Notes: a model not told the origin generated them from the sequence alone. DNA of 64,000 nucleotides from PALSA-350 sp963834445 (GCA_963834445.1 CAWIBU010000009.1:620001-684000); one strand, 5' to 3'; positions 52,730 through 61,056 are shown, counted from the first letter of the stretch. Program-made: numbers and translations.

Positions 52730-52981
52730 ATATCAAGGCATAAAGATGAGCCCATCAATTGTTTAACCCGCATCAAGCTCTCGTTTGTGGCGCGAAAGAA
52801 GGCTTGTCAAACGTGCAACGTCGAAAAGTGCGAGGGGCAAACGATGTCGAAATAAGGGTAAGCATGCGCTCAAGCAGACTCTGGTCTCAGGAGATCGGTT
52901 TCGTCGCTAGCGACGTTACTTCCCCTGATTGCAGACTCCATTTTTTCATGTACGACCTACGCTGGGTGGAGGGCAATCGTC

Positions 52982-53662
52982 GTGAACCTCTCGGAGTACA
53001 TATTCGAACCAATTCCCGCACAGCCGATCGTGTTCATCGTCCAAAACGACACTTCTGTGCGCGCATCTCTCGAATCGCTGATTCGCAGTGAAGGCTGGCG
53101 ATCCGAGACATTCGCATTCGCTCAGGAATTCCTGGCCCGGCCCCGGCCACCTGTTCCAAACTGCCTCGTGCTCGGCGTCTCTCTCCTCGATCTCAATGGG
53201 CTTGACCTGCAAAGAAGGGTCGTCGTCGAACGCCCCGACACGCCGGTTATATTTGTGACCGGTCACGGCGATGTACCCACGTCGGTTCAAGCCATGAAGG
53301 CGGGCGCGATTGAGTTTTTAGTCAAGCCATTCTGTGATGATGTTATCTTAAGTGCCATTCGTGAAGGGTTCAGGCGTAGCTCCATAGCGCTTAACCGCGA
53401 GGCAGGGCTGCGGTCGCTCCGCGATCGCTACGCATCCCTTAGCCACCGTGAACGGCAGGTCATGGCTTTGGTGGTGTCCGGACTTTTGAATAAAGAGGTC
53501 GGTGCGAAACTAGCCATCAGCGAGATCACAGTAAAAGCACACCGAGGCCAGGTGATGAGAAAGATGAAGGCTGAGTCCTTCGCTGACCTGGTAAGAATGG
53601 CCGCACGCCTCCGTCCCGAGCTCGCCCTCTGCGCGACAGGTTCGGTCCAGGTCGCCGTCTAG
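52982..53662 (+). CDS. FixJ-like regulator with a degenerate, non-phosphorylatable receiver
   Basis: 226 residues from a GTG. The fold of a FixJ regulator is kept, but the acidic pocket is IVFIVQNDTSVRASL (usual VVDDD replaced by VQNDT) and the phospho-Asp position is Gly in CLVLGVSLLDLNGLDLQ. The Thr and Lys regions remain (FVTGHGDVPT, FLVKPF). The DNA-binding domain is fully conserved: LSHRERQVMALVVSGLLNKE and VGAKLAISEITVKAHRGQVM. It therefore should bind DNA without phosphorylation, either as a constitutive regulator, a ligand-responsive one or an antagonist of its paralogues at 30562 and 37851. It follows the lone receiver by 252 nt. Confidence 0.9.
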   Translation: MNLSEYIFEPIPAQPIVFIVQNDTSVRASLESLIRSEGWRSETFAFAQEFLARPRPPVPNCLVLGVSLLDLNGLDLQRRVVVERPDTPVIFVTGHGDVPTSVQAMKAGAIEFLVKPFCDDVILSAIREGFRRSSIALNREAGLRSLRDRYASLSHRERQVMALVVSGLLNKEVGAKLAISEITVKAHRGQVMRKMKAESFADLVRMAARLRPELALCATGSVQVAV

Positions 53663-53909
53663 TTTTGAAAAAGCATTGCGGCCTTGTTTGCATAGGCTGC
53701 CCCCAGGGATAGACCGTAGCCACCGACCGTTCTCGGATGACTTTTCTGGGCACCTGTCCCGGGCCTGGGCCGGGAGCCTCCAGCTCAACGACTCTAAGAC
53801 TGATTCAAGCCGCGGTCATCTCGGCGGTCTTCATTGTTGCTACTCCCGCTGCGGTCGTCGTAGCTCCTCCCGCTTGGGACTGATCAAGGCAACGTCATCG
53901 AACGGCAGT
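53663..53909. other. Intergenic stretch between the degenerate FixJ gene and site H
   Basis: About 250 nt with no supported gene and no clear terminator. Short frames on the minus strand here run antisense to the regulator gene and lack protein character. Confidence 0.4.
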
Positions 53910-53970
53910 GATACCAAAGTATCGCCGACACCATCGTCTAATAGCATCGCCTGCATGCTTCTGGCGTAAT
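53910..53970 (+). promoter_or_regulatory. Palindromic operator and extended -10 promoter of the MdtNOP-like operon (site H)
   Basis: GATACCAAAGTATCG / CCGACACCATCG, then GTCTAAT, 20 nt, and TGGCGTAAT (53962-53970). The arms are less perfect than at site I, but the spacing and the -10 are kept. The leader to the first start is about 180 nt. Confidence 0.65.
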
Positions 53971-54158
53971 GGCACGGACGCAATAATCCTGAACGGATCG
54001 GGGGCGCGTACTCAACCCTCTCTAAATTCGGCGCATTTTGCTTCAACGACTCGAATTGGGGATGCGCTTATGTTTAAGACCGTACTGAGCTTCTCGGCGA
54101 AATGCGGAACCCACAAAGCTCGCACAAAAGGGGCAGCGAGTGATAGAGAGTCGTCGAT

Positions 54159-55637
54159 ATGAGATGTTGTCGTCGGGCAATACAAGTTCCGTCGCGGCCG
54201 GCCGCCTTAAGGCTGCTAAAAACCAGCTTGGCTGTGACATTTTCCCTATCCATCGGAGCGTGGGGTCAAAGGGCTCCGAGCACAGCGAATGTGCCCTGGG
54301 TCCCAGACCAGCGCCTGTTGGAGCGCCGCACAACAACAGTCGCCCCCCATGAAGCACTGATCGAGGGTGATCACGTTTACAGTTTAGGGGAACTGATCGA
54401 TCTTGCGGAATCGAACAGCCCTGCAACACAAGCAGCCTGGAACCGGGCTAAGATCACTGCCGCTTCGGTCGGGATCGCCAGGAGCGAACTGTATCCGACC
54501 ATCATTGCAGCCGCGTCTGGAAGAACTTATCTCAACCCGGAGCTCCTGTATCAAAGTTTCGTCAAGCAGGATTTGGGGGTCTTTGATGCCAAGGTCGAGA
54601 TGGCCTACACGCTGGTAGATTTCGGTGCGCGGCGTACGGAGATAACCGCGACGCAAGCTCGCCTTGTTGCAGCGAACCTGTCCTTCAACAATGAGCATCT
54701 GGATCTCATCCGGCAAGTCAGCCAGGCCTATTTCAGCCTGCTCGCTGCGAGAGGATTACGGGAGGCAGCGGAGGTTTCGCTCAACGACGCCAGGACTACA
54801 GAAAGTGCTGCGCAAGAACGTCGTAAGAACGGGCTCGCTACCGTACCGGAAGTGTTGGAGGCCAAGGCTGCGACCGCAAAAGCAGCCTATGACTTGCAAA
54901 GTGCCATCGGAGTGGAACGGGTCCAGATTGGAAATCTCGCCAGGGCCATTACCGCGAATCCGGTGAGGCCTTTGAAGGTGGAGCCCCTCGACCAACTGAG
55001 AATTCCAGACAGGCTGGATCAATCAGTCGAGGATGCCATAACAACAGCATTCAAAGATCGCCCCGATCTGGAGGCTGATCAGGCACGAGTGCGGGCGGCA
55101 CAGGCCGAGGTAAAACACGCTCACAGCTCCTATTACCCATCGTTGACATTTGACGGCTCGAAAGGCTGGATCCGTGCCTTCGGGCAGCAACATGGTTGGC
55201 CGAGTGACTATGCAAAGACTTACACCTACGACGGCGAACTCAGTCTGAAATGGACGGTATTCGACGGGCTCCGCCGCGAGAACCGTATTTCCGAAGCTAA
55301 GGCGGAAGAGAAGGCAGCGACGGAAGAGGTTCGCGACCGCCAAGACGAGATTACCAATCAAGTCTGGAATGACTACGAAGATGCGGCGACGGCGCTTGAA
55401 CAAAGGAAGGCGGCAAGCGCCCTGTTGAGTGCTTCGTCTGAGTCGTACTCGGCGGCGCTGGAGTCGTATAAAGATGGTGTCCGCAACTTCCTGGATGTTC
55501 TCGCGGCGGAGAATGCGCTGGCACAGGCCCGGGCTATTGACGTCACCGCGCGCACGCAGGTGCTTCAGACCTTCACCGATCTTGATTTTCGAACAGGCGA
55601 CTTATTAAAAAATCATCCCAGAGGCAATCATCCATGA
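54159..55637 (+). CDS. TolC-family outer-membrane efflux protein (MdtP-like)
   Basis: 492 residues with an N-terminal export signal (LLKTSLAVTFSLSIGAWGQ). Two OEP repeats: YSLGELIDLAESNSPATQAA and VEMAYTLVDFGARRTEITAT, then DAITTAFKDRPDLEADQARV and LSLKWTVFDGLRRENRISEA, with long helical hairpins between. It is the first gene of a four-gene operon that ends in a FUSC transporter, in the same functional set as E. coli YtcA-MdtN-MdtO-MdtP but with the channel gene first. The start overlaps no other gene, and the weak ribosome-binding site leaves the exact start uncertain. Confidence 0.9.
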   Translation: MRCCRRAIQVPSRPAALRLLKTSLAVTFSLSIGAWGQRAPSTANVPWVPDQRLLERRTTTVAPHEALIEGDHVYSLGELIDLAESNSPATQAAWNRAKITAASVGIARSELYPTIIAAASGRTYLNPELLYQSFVKQDLGVFDAKVEMAYTLVDFGARRTEITATQARLVAANLSFNNEHLDLIRQVSQAYFSLLAARGLREAAEVSLNDARTTESAAQERRKNGLATVPEVLEAKAATAKAAYDLQSAIGVERVQIGNLARAITANPVRPLKVEPLDQLRIPDRLDQSVEDAITTAFKDRPDLEADQARVRAAQAEVKHAHSSYYPSLTFDGSKGWIRAFGQQHGWPSDYAKTYTYDGELSLKWTVFDGLRRENRISEAKAEEKAATEEVRDRQDEITNQVWNDYEDAATALEQRKAASALLSASSESYSAALESYKDGVRNFLDVLAAENALAQARAIDVTARTQVLQTFTDLDFRTGDLLKNHPRGNHP

Positions 55638-55939
55638 TTTCCAATCCTCCGCCATTGCAGCGCTCTCCGAAACTTGCCGGTCTGTCAATCGTTGTTGTGA
55701 CAAGCGCTATGGTGCTGGCAACCTCCGGCTGCTCCGGTCTGCCACCCATTTTCAATGTGCTTGGATCGTATTTTCCATCATGGCTTGTATGCTTGGCAGT
55801 CTCGATTGGGTTGACGTTTTTGGTCCACGTATTGATCACAACAAAGAAGTTTGCGGATGAACTCTGGCCTCTGTCGATCGTCTACTCAGCGCTCCTCTGT
55901 CTCTTCAGCTGCACCCTTTGGCTGGTCTTCTTCGAGTAG
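55634..55939 (+). CDS. YtcA-like small membrane lipoprotein
   Basis: 101 residues; ATGA overlap with the TolC-family stop. The N-terminal hydrophobic stretch ends in a lipobox-like ATSGC (Cys about 33), followed by two further membrane segments (WLVCLAVSIGLTFLVHVLIT, LSIVYSALLCLFSCTLWLVF). The context, between an outer-membrane channel and an MdtN-like adaptor, matches the YtcA family, whose function is unknown. It could help assemble the pump. Confidence 0.8.
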   Translation: MISNPPPLQRSPKLAGLSIVVVTSAMVLATSGCSGLPPIFNVLGSYFPSWLVCLAVSIGLTFLVHVLITTKKFADELWPLSIVYSALLCLFSCTLWLVFFE

Positions 55940-55951
55940 AAAGGAAACGGC

Positions 55952-57184
55952 ATGCGAATTTCAATTCCACCGGAGTTTCGGCGCAAAGGATCGATTATCA
56001 GCGCCTGCATTGTCGCCGGGGCGCTCATATCTGCTGGATCGGTGCTTCACGGGGTCGTGCGGTACCCGCGTACGGATGACGCTGAAGTAACAGCAAATTT
56101 CATCGGAATAGCTCCTATCGTCGAGGGTCCCGTGGTGCAACTACCTATCCACGATAACGACTTGGTAAAGAAAGGTGACTTGCTGTACAAGATCGATGAT
56201 CGCCCCTATCTATATGCTCTGCAGAGCGCAGTCGCTGCTCAAGCGGAGCTCGAGGGCGAGATTGAAAATGAATCCCGCCGCATCTCCTCCCAGGTCAACG
56301 GCATTGATGTGGCGAATGCAGGCGAGCAAAGTGCGTTGGCGAACGAGACCAGGGCGGCCGATGAAATCGAGGTAGCCAAAGCCGCGATTGCGCGATCAGA
56401 AGCTGTGCTCAGGCAGGCGAAGGCCGACGAAAGTTATGCTATCGGCAATTTTCATCGTATTGAGCCACTCCTCGATAAAGGCTACGTCACCGAGGACGAT
56501 GTTCATAAAGCTCGCACCTCAGCGGACGCGAAGACGGCGGAGGTGGAGCAGGCGCAGTCACAATTGCAGCTGGCAAAAGCCAGTTTGCTGGCCGCGACTG
56601 CGCAAAGGCAGCAGGCAACGGCGCAGATTTCGCAGAGCCGCGCCCAGGTCAACGAATCGGCACACTCGGTTCTGGTTCTGGCCCCTCTGCTTGCCCAGCG
56701 AGAGAGCCGGGCCGCGGCGGTTCGACTGGCCCGCTACAACTATGAGCAGTGCAACGTCGTGGCGCCATTCGACGCCCGCGTGACCAACCTCACCACATCC
56801 GAGGGGCAATATGTGAAAACTGGGCGGCAATTGTTCACCCTGATTGACAATCGAAACTGGTGGGTGCTCGCCAATTTCAGAGAAACCCAAATCTCACACA
56901 CGCGTGCCGGAACACCGGTTGACATATTCCTCTTGTCCGATCCAAATATGAAGTTCCACGGCGTTGTCGAGAGCGCGAGCTTTGGGGTCACACCCGACCC
57001 AGACGTGGTGGGAAAGCTCTCGGAGGGATTGCCGGATGTACAACGTACGCTCAATTGGGTGCGTCTGGCATCACGATACCCGGTGCGCATCAAGATAATC
57101 GACCCTCCGCCGGCTACGCTTCGTGTTGGTCAGGTTGCGGTTGTTGTGATGCGGCCGTCGTCCCGGCATTGGGGATGGCCATGA
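55952..57184 (+). CDS. HlyD-family periplasmic adaptor (MdtN/AaeA-like)
   Basis: 410 residues. One N-terminal membrane anchor (IISACIVAGALISAGSVLHG) is followed by the lipoyl-like half (RTDDAEVTANFIGIAPIVEG), a long Ala/Gln/Glu-rich coiled coil (about 95-245), and the second lipoyl/barrel part (VVAPFDARVTNLTTSEGQYV, WWVLANFRETQISHTRAGTP). It bridges the FUSC-type inner-membrane protein and the TolC-like channel. It begins 12 nt after the YtcA-like gene and ends in a 4-nt ATGA overlap with the FUSC gene. Confidence 0.92.
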   Translation: MRISIPPEFRRKGSIISACIVAGALISAGSVLHGVVRYPRTDDAEVTANFIGIAPIVEGPVVQLPIHDNDLVKKGDLLYKIDDRPYLYALQSAVAAQAELEGEIENESRRISSQVNGIDVANAGEQSALANETRAADEIEVAKAAIARSEAVLRQAKADESYAIGNFHRIEPLLDKGYVTEDDVHKARTSADAKTAEVEQAQSQLQLAKASLLAATAQRQQATAQISQSRAQVNESAHSVLVLAPLLAQRESRAAAVRLARYNYEQCNVVAPFDARVTNLTTSEGQYVKTGRQLFTLIDNRNWWVLANFRETQISHTRAGTPVDIFLLSDPNMKFHGVVESASFGVTPDPDVVGKLSEGLPDVQRTLNWVRLASRYPVRIKIIDPPPATLRVGQVAVVVMRPSSRHWGWP

Positions 57185-59373
57185 CAACCTATACAAGCGC
57201 CCGGCCGTCGGGTCAGAGCGTTGTCGAAATGCTGCGCGCCGAACTCGCGTGGTACCCGGGGCGGCACGCATTAGTGGGAAGGATGGTCCTCGCGTGCACC
57301 AGTGTGGTGCTGTGGGCCGTGGTCTTTCGAATTCCCGGCGCCGTATTGGGTGCCGGCTTCCCGATTTTAATTTCGCGAGAAAATCAGAAGGCTACCCGGA
57401 AAACTGCAGTTCAAATCGGCTTGGCTTGCTCCATCGCCACTGCGGAGATACTTGTCGGTGGAATGTTGACGGCCGGTTCCCCATTTCTGCATGCGATGTG
57501 GGTGATGGTGAGCCTCTTCGCTGCGTTCTACGCAATCAGCAGCATGAACTTTGCGAATGCGGCGCTCACTGCCAGCGCAGTGCTCGCGCTTTCCATCCGA
57601 ACGTGGGATTATCCAATCCTCGCCAAAGTACGCGTGGAACGTACGCTCTACACTTTGCTCGCGATTCTTGTAGGGTGTATTTTTACCGTTCTCATTGAAG
57701 CCATATTCGCGAAGAAGAATCCGCCGGACCCCGTGATCGAGGGAGTCTCGCGACGTTTGAACCTGGTGGAAGCGCTCTTGAGCACAGCCTCCGCGGCAGG
57801 TTTTGCCTCCCCCGCGTTGACGATTCAGCTCGCTCGCTATGCCGCAAAAGGTGTGGATGACCTGTGTGGACTCCTCGCAACCTCCAGCTACGATGCCGGC
57901 TTTCGTGATGTACTCGCCACGGTAACCACTCTCACGCGTCAGCTTATAGAGCTGGGTGCGACTTTTGGTGAGTCAGGTCCACTCTTATCTCATGAAGACC
58001 GTGAACGTTGCCGCGCCCTTGCGCGAAATCTGGGTTCGATTCGTTCCAGCCTCGTGCGCATGGAATCTCCGCAATGGATCGATCTTCCCTTTGCCAGTCA
58101 CGCGTCAAATCCGATATTGCTGGAAATTGAACGTACCTCGACGTTAATCGCTCACAGCTTTTTCAATGAGAGCCTTCGGATACATTGCCTCTTGCCGGCG
58201 GAGGTTCCGGCCGTTTCGACCAGTCAGTTTGTTGCTGACGCAGTTCGAAATACAGAACATTTCAAATTCGCTGTGCGCGGAACGCTCTCAGCTTTTATTT
58301 GCTATGTGTTCTTTATGAGCACAGGTTGGATGGGGCTTGGGCCTTTGTCTATCGTGACGTGTACCCTTACTGCTCGTCGATTGACAGGCGCCAGCCGCCA
58401 AAGGCAGAGCCTGCGATTTGCCGGCTTCTTTCTGGGGGCAGGCATTTTTGGATTAGCAAGCGAGCTGTTCATTCTTCCCCAGCTCGACACGATTGCCGGG
58501 TATGCACTGTTATTCGCGTCGGTCGTCTGGATCGGTTCCTGGGTAGCGACCTCGGGCCCACGGATAGCATTCTCCGGGTTTCAGATTGTCCTGGCTTTTA
58601 GTTTGGTCAACCTCAACACGTTCACGCTCAATACCTCGCCAGTGCCCGCTCGCGACGCGGTTCTGGGCATCGTACTGGGGGTGGTTGCAATGTGGCTAGT
58701 CTTCGATCATCTCTGGGCGAAGACCTCCAGGACAACAGTCCGCGATCTACTTTTGACAACGGTGCGCAGCGTGGCGAACCTCAGGGCTGTTTCGGTTGGG
58801 TCTTTTCGCGAGGCGAACCAGCGGTTGACCGCGGAAAGCTCAAAGATCAGCCGGGATCTCGATACGTTGCGAGATCTCGCCGACATTTACGACTTTGAAT
58901 CCTTCCCGAAAAAATCCAACGAAAGTCTCGTTAATCGGAGCATTCGAACGCTCCTGCCCGGCTTGCGTACGTTCCTGCTGGCGAAGACGGGACTCTTGCA
59001 GCACGGAGGCCTGATCGTAGCCGAAGTGGACGACGTCCTTCTCCGGGAGGTGGAAGAGAAAGCCTCCGCTGTACTGAGTCAATTCGCGGATGCGATCGAA
59101 AGAGAATCACCTGAAGTCCTCTCATCGTGGAATGGCGGCATTGAAGAACTCCGCGCGAGAGTGTCCATTGAGAAAACAAAAGCACGAGAGGCGAAGAACC
59201 TGCCGGCGCATACCGAAATGCGGTTGTGCGCTTCGCTGTTGGAACTGGCCTCTGATCTCGGGCGCCGAGCCAGGTTGAACTTCGTACTGGAAACCGGTGT
59301 TGTCCAAGCAATCGACAAATGGTCTGTTGGCACACTCACCGAGACCCACGGGGGCATCTCTCGCACTGATTGA
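57181..59373 (+). CDS. FUSC-family transporter (MdtO/AaeB-like)
   Basis: 730 residues from the ATG that overlaps the adaptor stop (57181-57184); upstream in-frame starts lie inside the adaptor gene. There are two blocks of about five to six membrane segments (around 25-160: MVLACTSVVLWAVVFRIPGA; around 360-510: FAVRGTLSAFICYVFFMSTG), each followed by a cytoplasmic helical domain. This is the fusaric-acid-resistance/aromatic-acid exporter architecture. It exports aromatic acids or related toxic organic acids with the adaptor and channel. The operator of the next operon begins 7 nt after its stop. Confidence 0.9.
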   Translation: MTTYTSARPSGQSVVEMLRAELAWYPGRHALVGRMVLACTSVVLWAVVFRIPGAVLGAGFPILISRENQKATRKTAVQIGLACSIATAEILVGGMLTAGSPFLHAMWVMVSLFAAFYAISSMNFANAALTASAVLALSIRTWDYPILAKVRVERTLYTLLAILVGCIFTVLIEAIFAKKNPPDPVIEGVSRRLNLVEALLSTASAAGFASPALTIQLARYAAKGVDDLCGLLATSSYDAGFRDVLATVTTLTRQLIELGATFGESGPLLSHEDRERCRALARNLGSIRSSLVRMESPQWIDLPFASHASNPILLEIERTSTLIAHSFFNESLRIHCLLPAEVPAVSTSQFVADAVRNTEHFKFAVRGTLSAFICYVFFMSTGWMGLGPLSIVTCTLTARRLTGASRQRQSLRFAGFFLGAGIFGLASELFILPQLDTIAGYALLFASVVWIGSWVATSGPRIAFSGFQIVLAFSLVNLNTFTLNTSPVPARDAVLGIVLGVVAMWLVFDHLWAKTSRTTVRDLLLTTVRSVANLRAVSVGSFREANQRLTAESSKISRDLDTLRDLADIYDFESFPKKSNESLVNRSIRTLLPGLRTFLLAKTGLLQHGGLIVAEVDDVLLREVEEKASAVLSQFADAIERESPEVLSSWNGGIEELRARVSIEKTKAREAKNLPAHTEMRLCASLLELASDLGRRARLNFVLETGVVQAIDKWSVGTLTETHGGISRTD

Positions 59374-59379
59374 AGATGA

Positions 59380-59439
59380 GACGAAGGTATCGGTCGATAC
59401 CTTCGTCCTATAGTTACGATTTCATTCTTCTGGCTTAAT
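59380..59439 (+). promoter_or_regulatory. Palindromic operator and extended -10 promoter of the carbonic anhydrase/G6PD group (site I)
   Basis: The best copy in the window: perfect 13-nt arms GACGAAGGTATCG and its reverse complement with 2 nt between (59380-59407), then CTAT, 20 nt, and TGGCTTAAT (59431-59439). The leader to the carbonic anhydrase start is about 200 nt, with no other recognisable element. Confidence 0.8.
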
Positions 59440-59642
59440 CAACATATCAGCCTCGCGACTAACGTCGCGTGAACCGCTGGGAGCAATCCTCGTTGGAGCC
59501 GAACCCATGATCCTCCGATCTCCAGCCCATTGGAACCGGAAGACTGGTCAGTGCGACCGGCGTTGGGTCCGCACAAACAACATCAAACCACGCGTTGTCG
59601 CAAACCGCATCCCGGACCCGCAACGCGATCTAGGAGATTCAA

Positions 59643-60185
59643 ATGAGCCTGATCGAACGCGCGATTGCTGCAAACCGCAAGAATGCAGCGCACCATGATC
59701 CCTCGTTGGCCAACAAGCCAGCCCCGAAAGTTGCAATTCTTACCTGTATGGATCCCCGCCTGAACCAATTGCTCGAATGGCTCGATATCAAACCCGCCGA
59801 CGCGGATGTGATTCGCAACGTCGGAACCGCGGCAACGACAGATGTTGTGCGGTCTCTCATGTTTTCCATTCACGTCCTGGGCGTGCAAGAGGTCATGATC
59901 ATCGGGCACACTGGCTGCGGGATGGAAATGTTTTCAGAAGAAGACTTCGAGAAGCACCTTCACAAACAATGCGGCGTCTGGGCAGTCGCTCCCGACAGGT
60001 TCCATTTCTATTCCGACGTCACTGAGGCGACACAAAAGCAGGTGCTGAAGCTCAGGTCCCACCCGTGGATTCCTTCGGAAGTAGTAATTCGCGGATTTGT
60101 TTTCGATTTGGGTTCAGGCGCACTGAGAGAAGTGACGCCCAAAGAGGTGATCGGAAAGACCCTCGTTGCCGAACTGGCGCGATGA
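59643..60185 (+). CDS. Beta-class carbonic anhydrase
   Basis: 180 residues; AGGAG lies about 7 nt before the ATG. Zinc ligands and catalytic residues of the beta class are visible: LTCMDPRLNQLL (Cys about 38, Asp-Arg dyad) and IIGHTGCGMEMF (His about 91, Cys about 94), plus VIRNVGTAATTDVVRSLMFS. It interconverts CO2 and bicarbonate in the cytoplasm. It is the first gene after site I and may supply bicarbonate or buffer pH during stress. The 148 nt to the next gene contain an open 45-codon stretch without a start, of no recognised family. Confidence 0.93.
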   Translation: MSLIERAIAANRKNAAHHDPSLANKPAPKVAILTCMDPRLNQLLEWLDIKPADADVIRNVGTAATTDVVRSLMFSIHVLGVQEVMIIGHTGCGMEMFSEEDFEKHLHKQCGVWAVAPDRFHFYSDVTEATQKQVLKLRSHPWIPSEVVIRGFVFDLGSGALREVTPKEVIGKTLVAELAR

Positions 60186-60333
60186 GAAGTCGCTGGTGCA
60201 CCGGAACGTCGAGACGAACCAGCCCAAAGTGACGCAGGCTGCGCGTGATCGAGTGTTTGCCGGCTATCGCATGCATATTGGCGAGGCCGTCGTCGACACG
60301 CGCGTGCCTGTCGCCTAAGAACTGGAGATTGGC

Positions 60334-61056
60334 ATGACAAGCAAAAAGACAACTATCGTAACGGGGGCCTCACATGGCATCGGAGCAGGAGTTGTCCGGG
60401 CCTTCCTCGATCGCGGCTATAACGTCGTCGGAAACGCGCGGAGCTTTGCCCACGAAAGCTTCACTCCATCATCGAACCTTGCGCTCGTCGAAGGAGACAT
60501 CGGGCAGGCAGCAACAGCGGAAAAGATCGCGCAGACAGCAGTCGAACAGTTCGGCTCGATCGATCATGTGATCACCAGTGCCGGCATTTTCTCGGTCAAG
60601 CCATTTACGGATTACACTGCCGACGAGTTTCGCGCCTTTGTCTCCACCAACCTTGAAGGGTTCATCTTCATCGCTCAACTTGCGGTGAAGCAGATGCTTG
60701 CGCAGAGCACCGGCGGCAGCGTAACGTGTGTCACGGCATCATTAACCGCCAATCCCATCGCGGGCATTCCAGCCTCCATTCCGACCGTTACCAAGGGAGG
60801 CTTGGATGCAATCATCCTGAGCCTGGCCAGCGAATATGCCAAACGCAACATCCGCTTTAACGCGGTAGCTCCTGGAGTTGTTGATACTCCTCTTCACAAA
60901 GACGACGCAAAGGACTTCATGAAGACTCTCTCACCGATGGGTGTGATCGCGGATGCGAAGGACATTGCCGAAGCCGTCGTTTACCTGACCGAAGCTCGGT
61001 GCGTCACCGGTGAGGTGCTGCACGTCGACGGTGGCGCGCACGCAGGCCGATGGTAG
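60334..61056 (+). CDS. SDR-family protein lacking the usual catalytic tyrosine, paralogue
   Basis: 240 residues, exactly the length of the SDR at 45261 and about 70% identical by eye. Rossmann start TIVTGASHGIGAGV. The Y-x3-K position reads SIPTVTKGGLD, again with Pro in place of Tyr. Since the substitution is fixed in both copies, it is a property of the subfamily and not a recent defect. Each copy is in a different operon carrying the same type of operator, and each sits near a redox- or detoxification-related gene. Function unknown; NAD(P) binding is likely. Confidence 0.85.
   Translation: MTSKKTTIVTGASHGIGAGVVRAFLDRGYNVVGNARSFAHESFTPSSNLALVEGDIGQAATAEKIAQTAVEQFGSIDHVITSAGIFSVKPFTDYTADEFRAFVSTNLEGFIFIAQLAVKQMLAQSTGGSVTCVTASLTANPIAGIPASIPTVTKGGLDAIILSLASEYAKRNIRFNAVAPGVVDTPLHKDDAKDFMKTLSPMGVIADAKDIAEAVVYLTEARCVTGEVLHVDGGAHAGRW

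Noticed and set aside
10498..59439. TGGCTTAAT elements as sigma-54 (-24/-12) promoters
   Set aside because: A GG is present, but no GC follows at the required 10-nt distance in any copy, and no enhancer-binding AAA+ regulator is encoded nearby. An extended -10 fits better.
60186..60320. 45-codon open stretch between carbonic anhydrase and the SDR gene
   Set aside because: It reads protein-like (VHRNVETNQPKVTQAARDRV) but has no start, no ribosome-binding site and no recognised family. It may be a remnant; evidence too thin.
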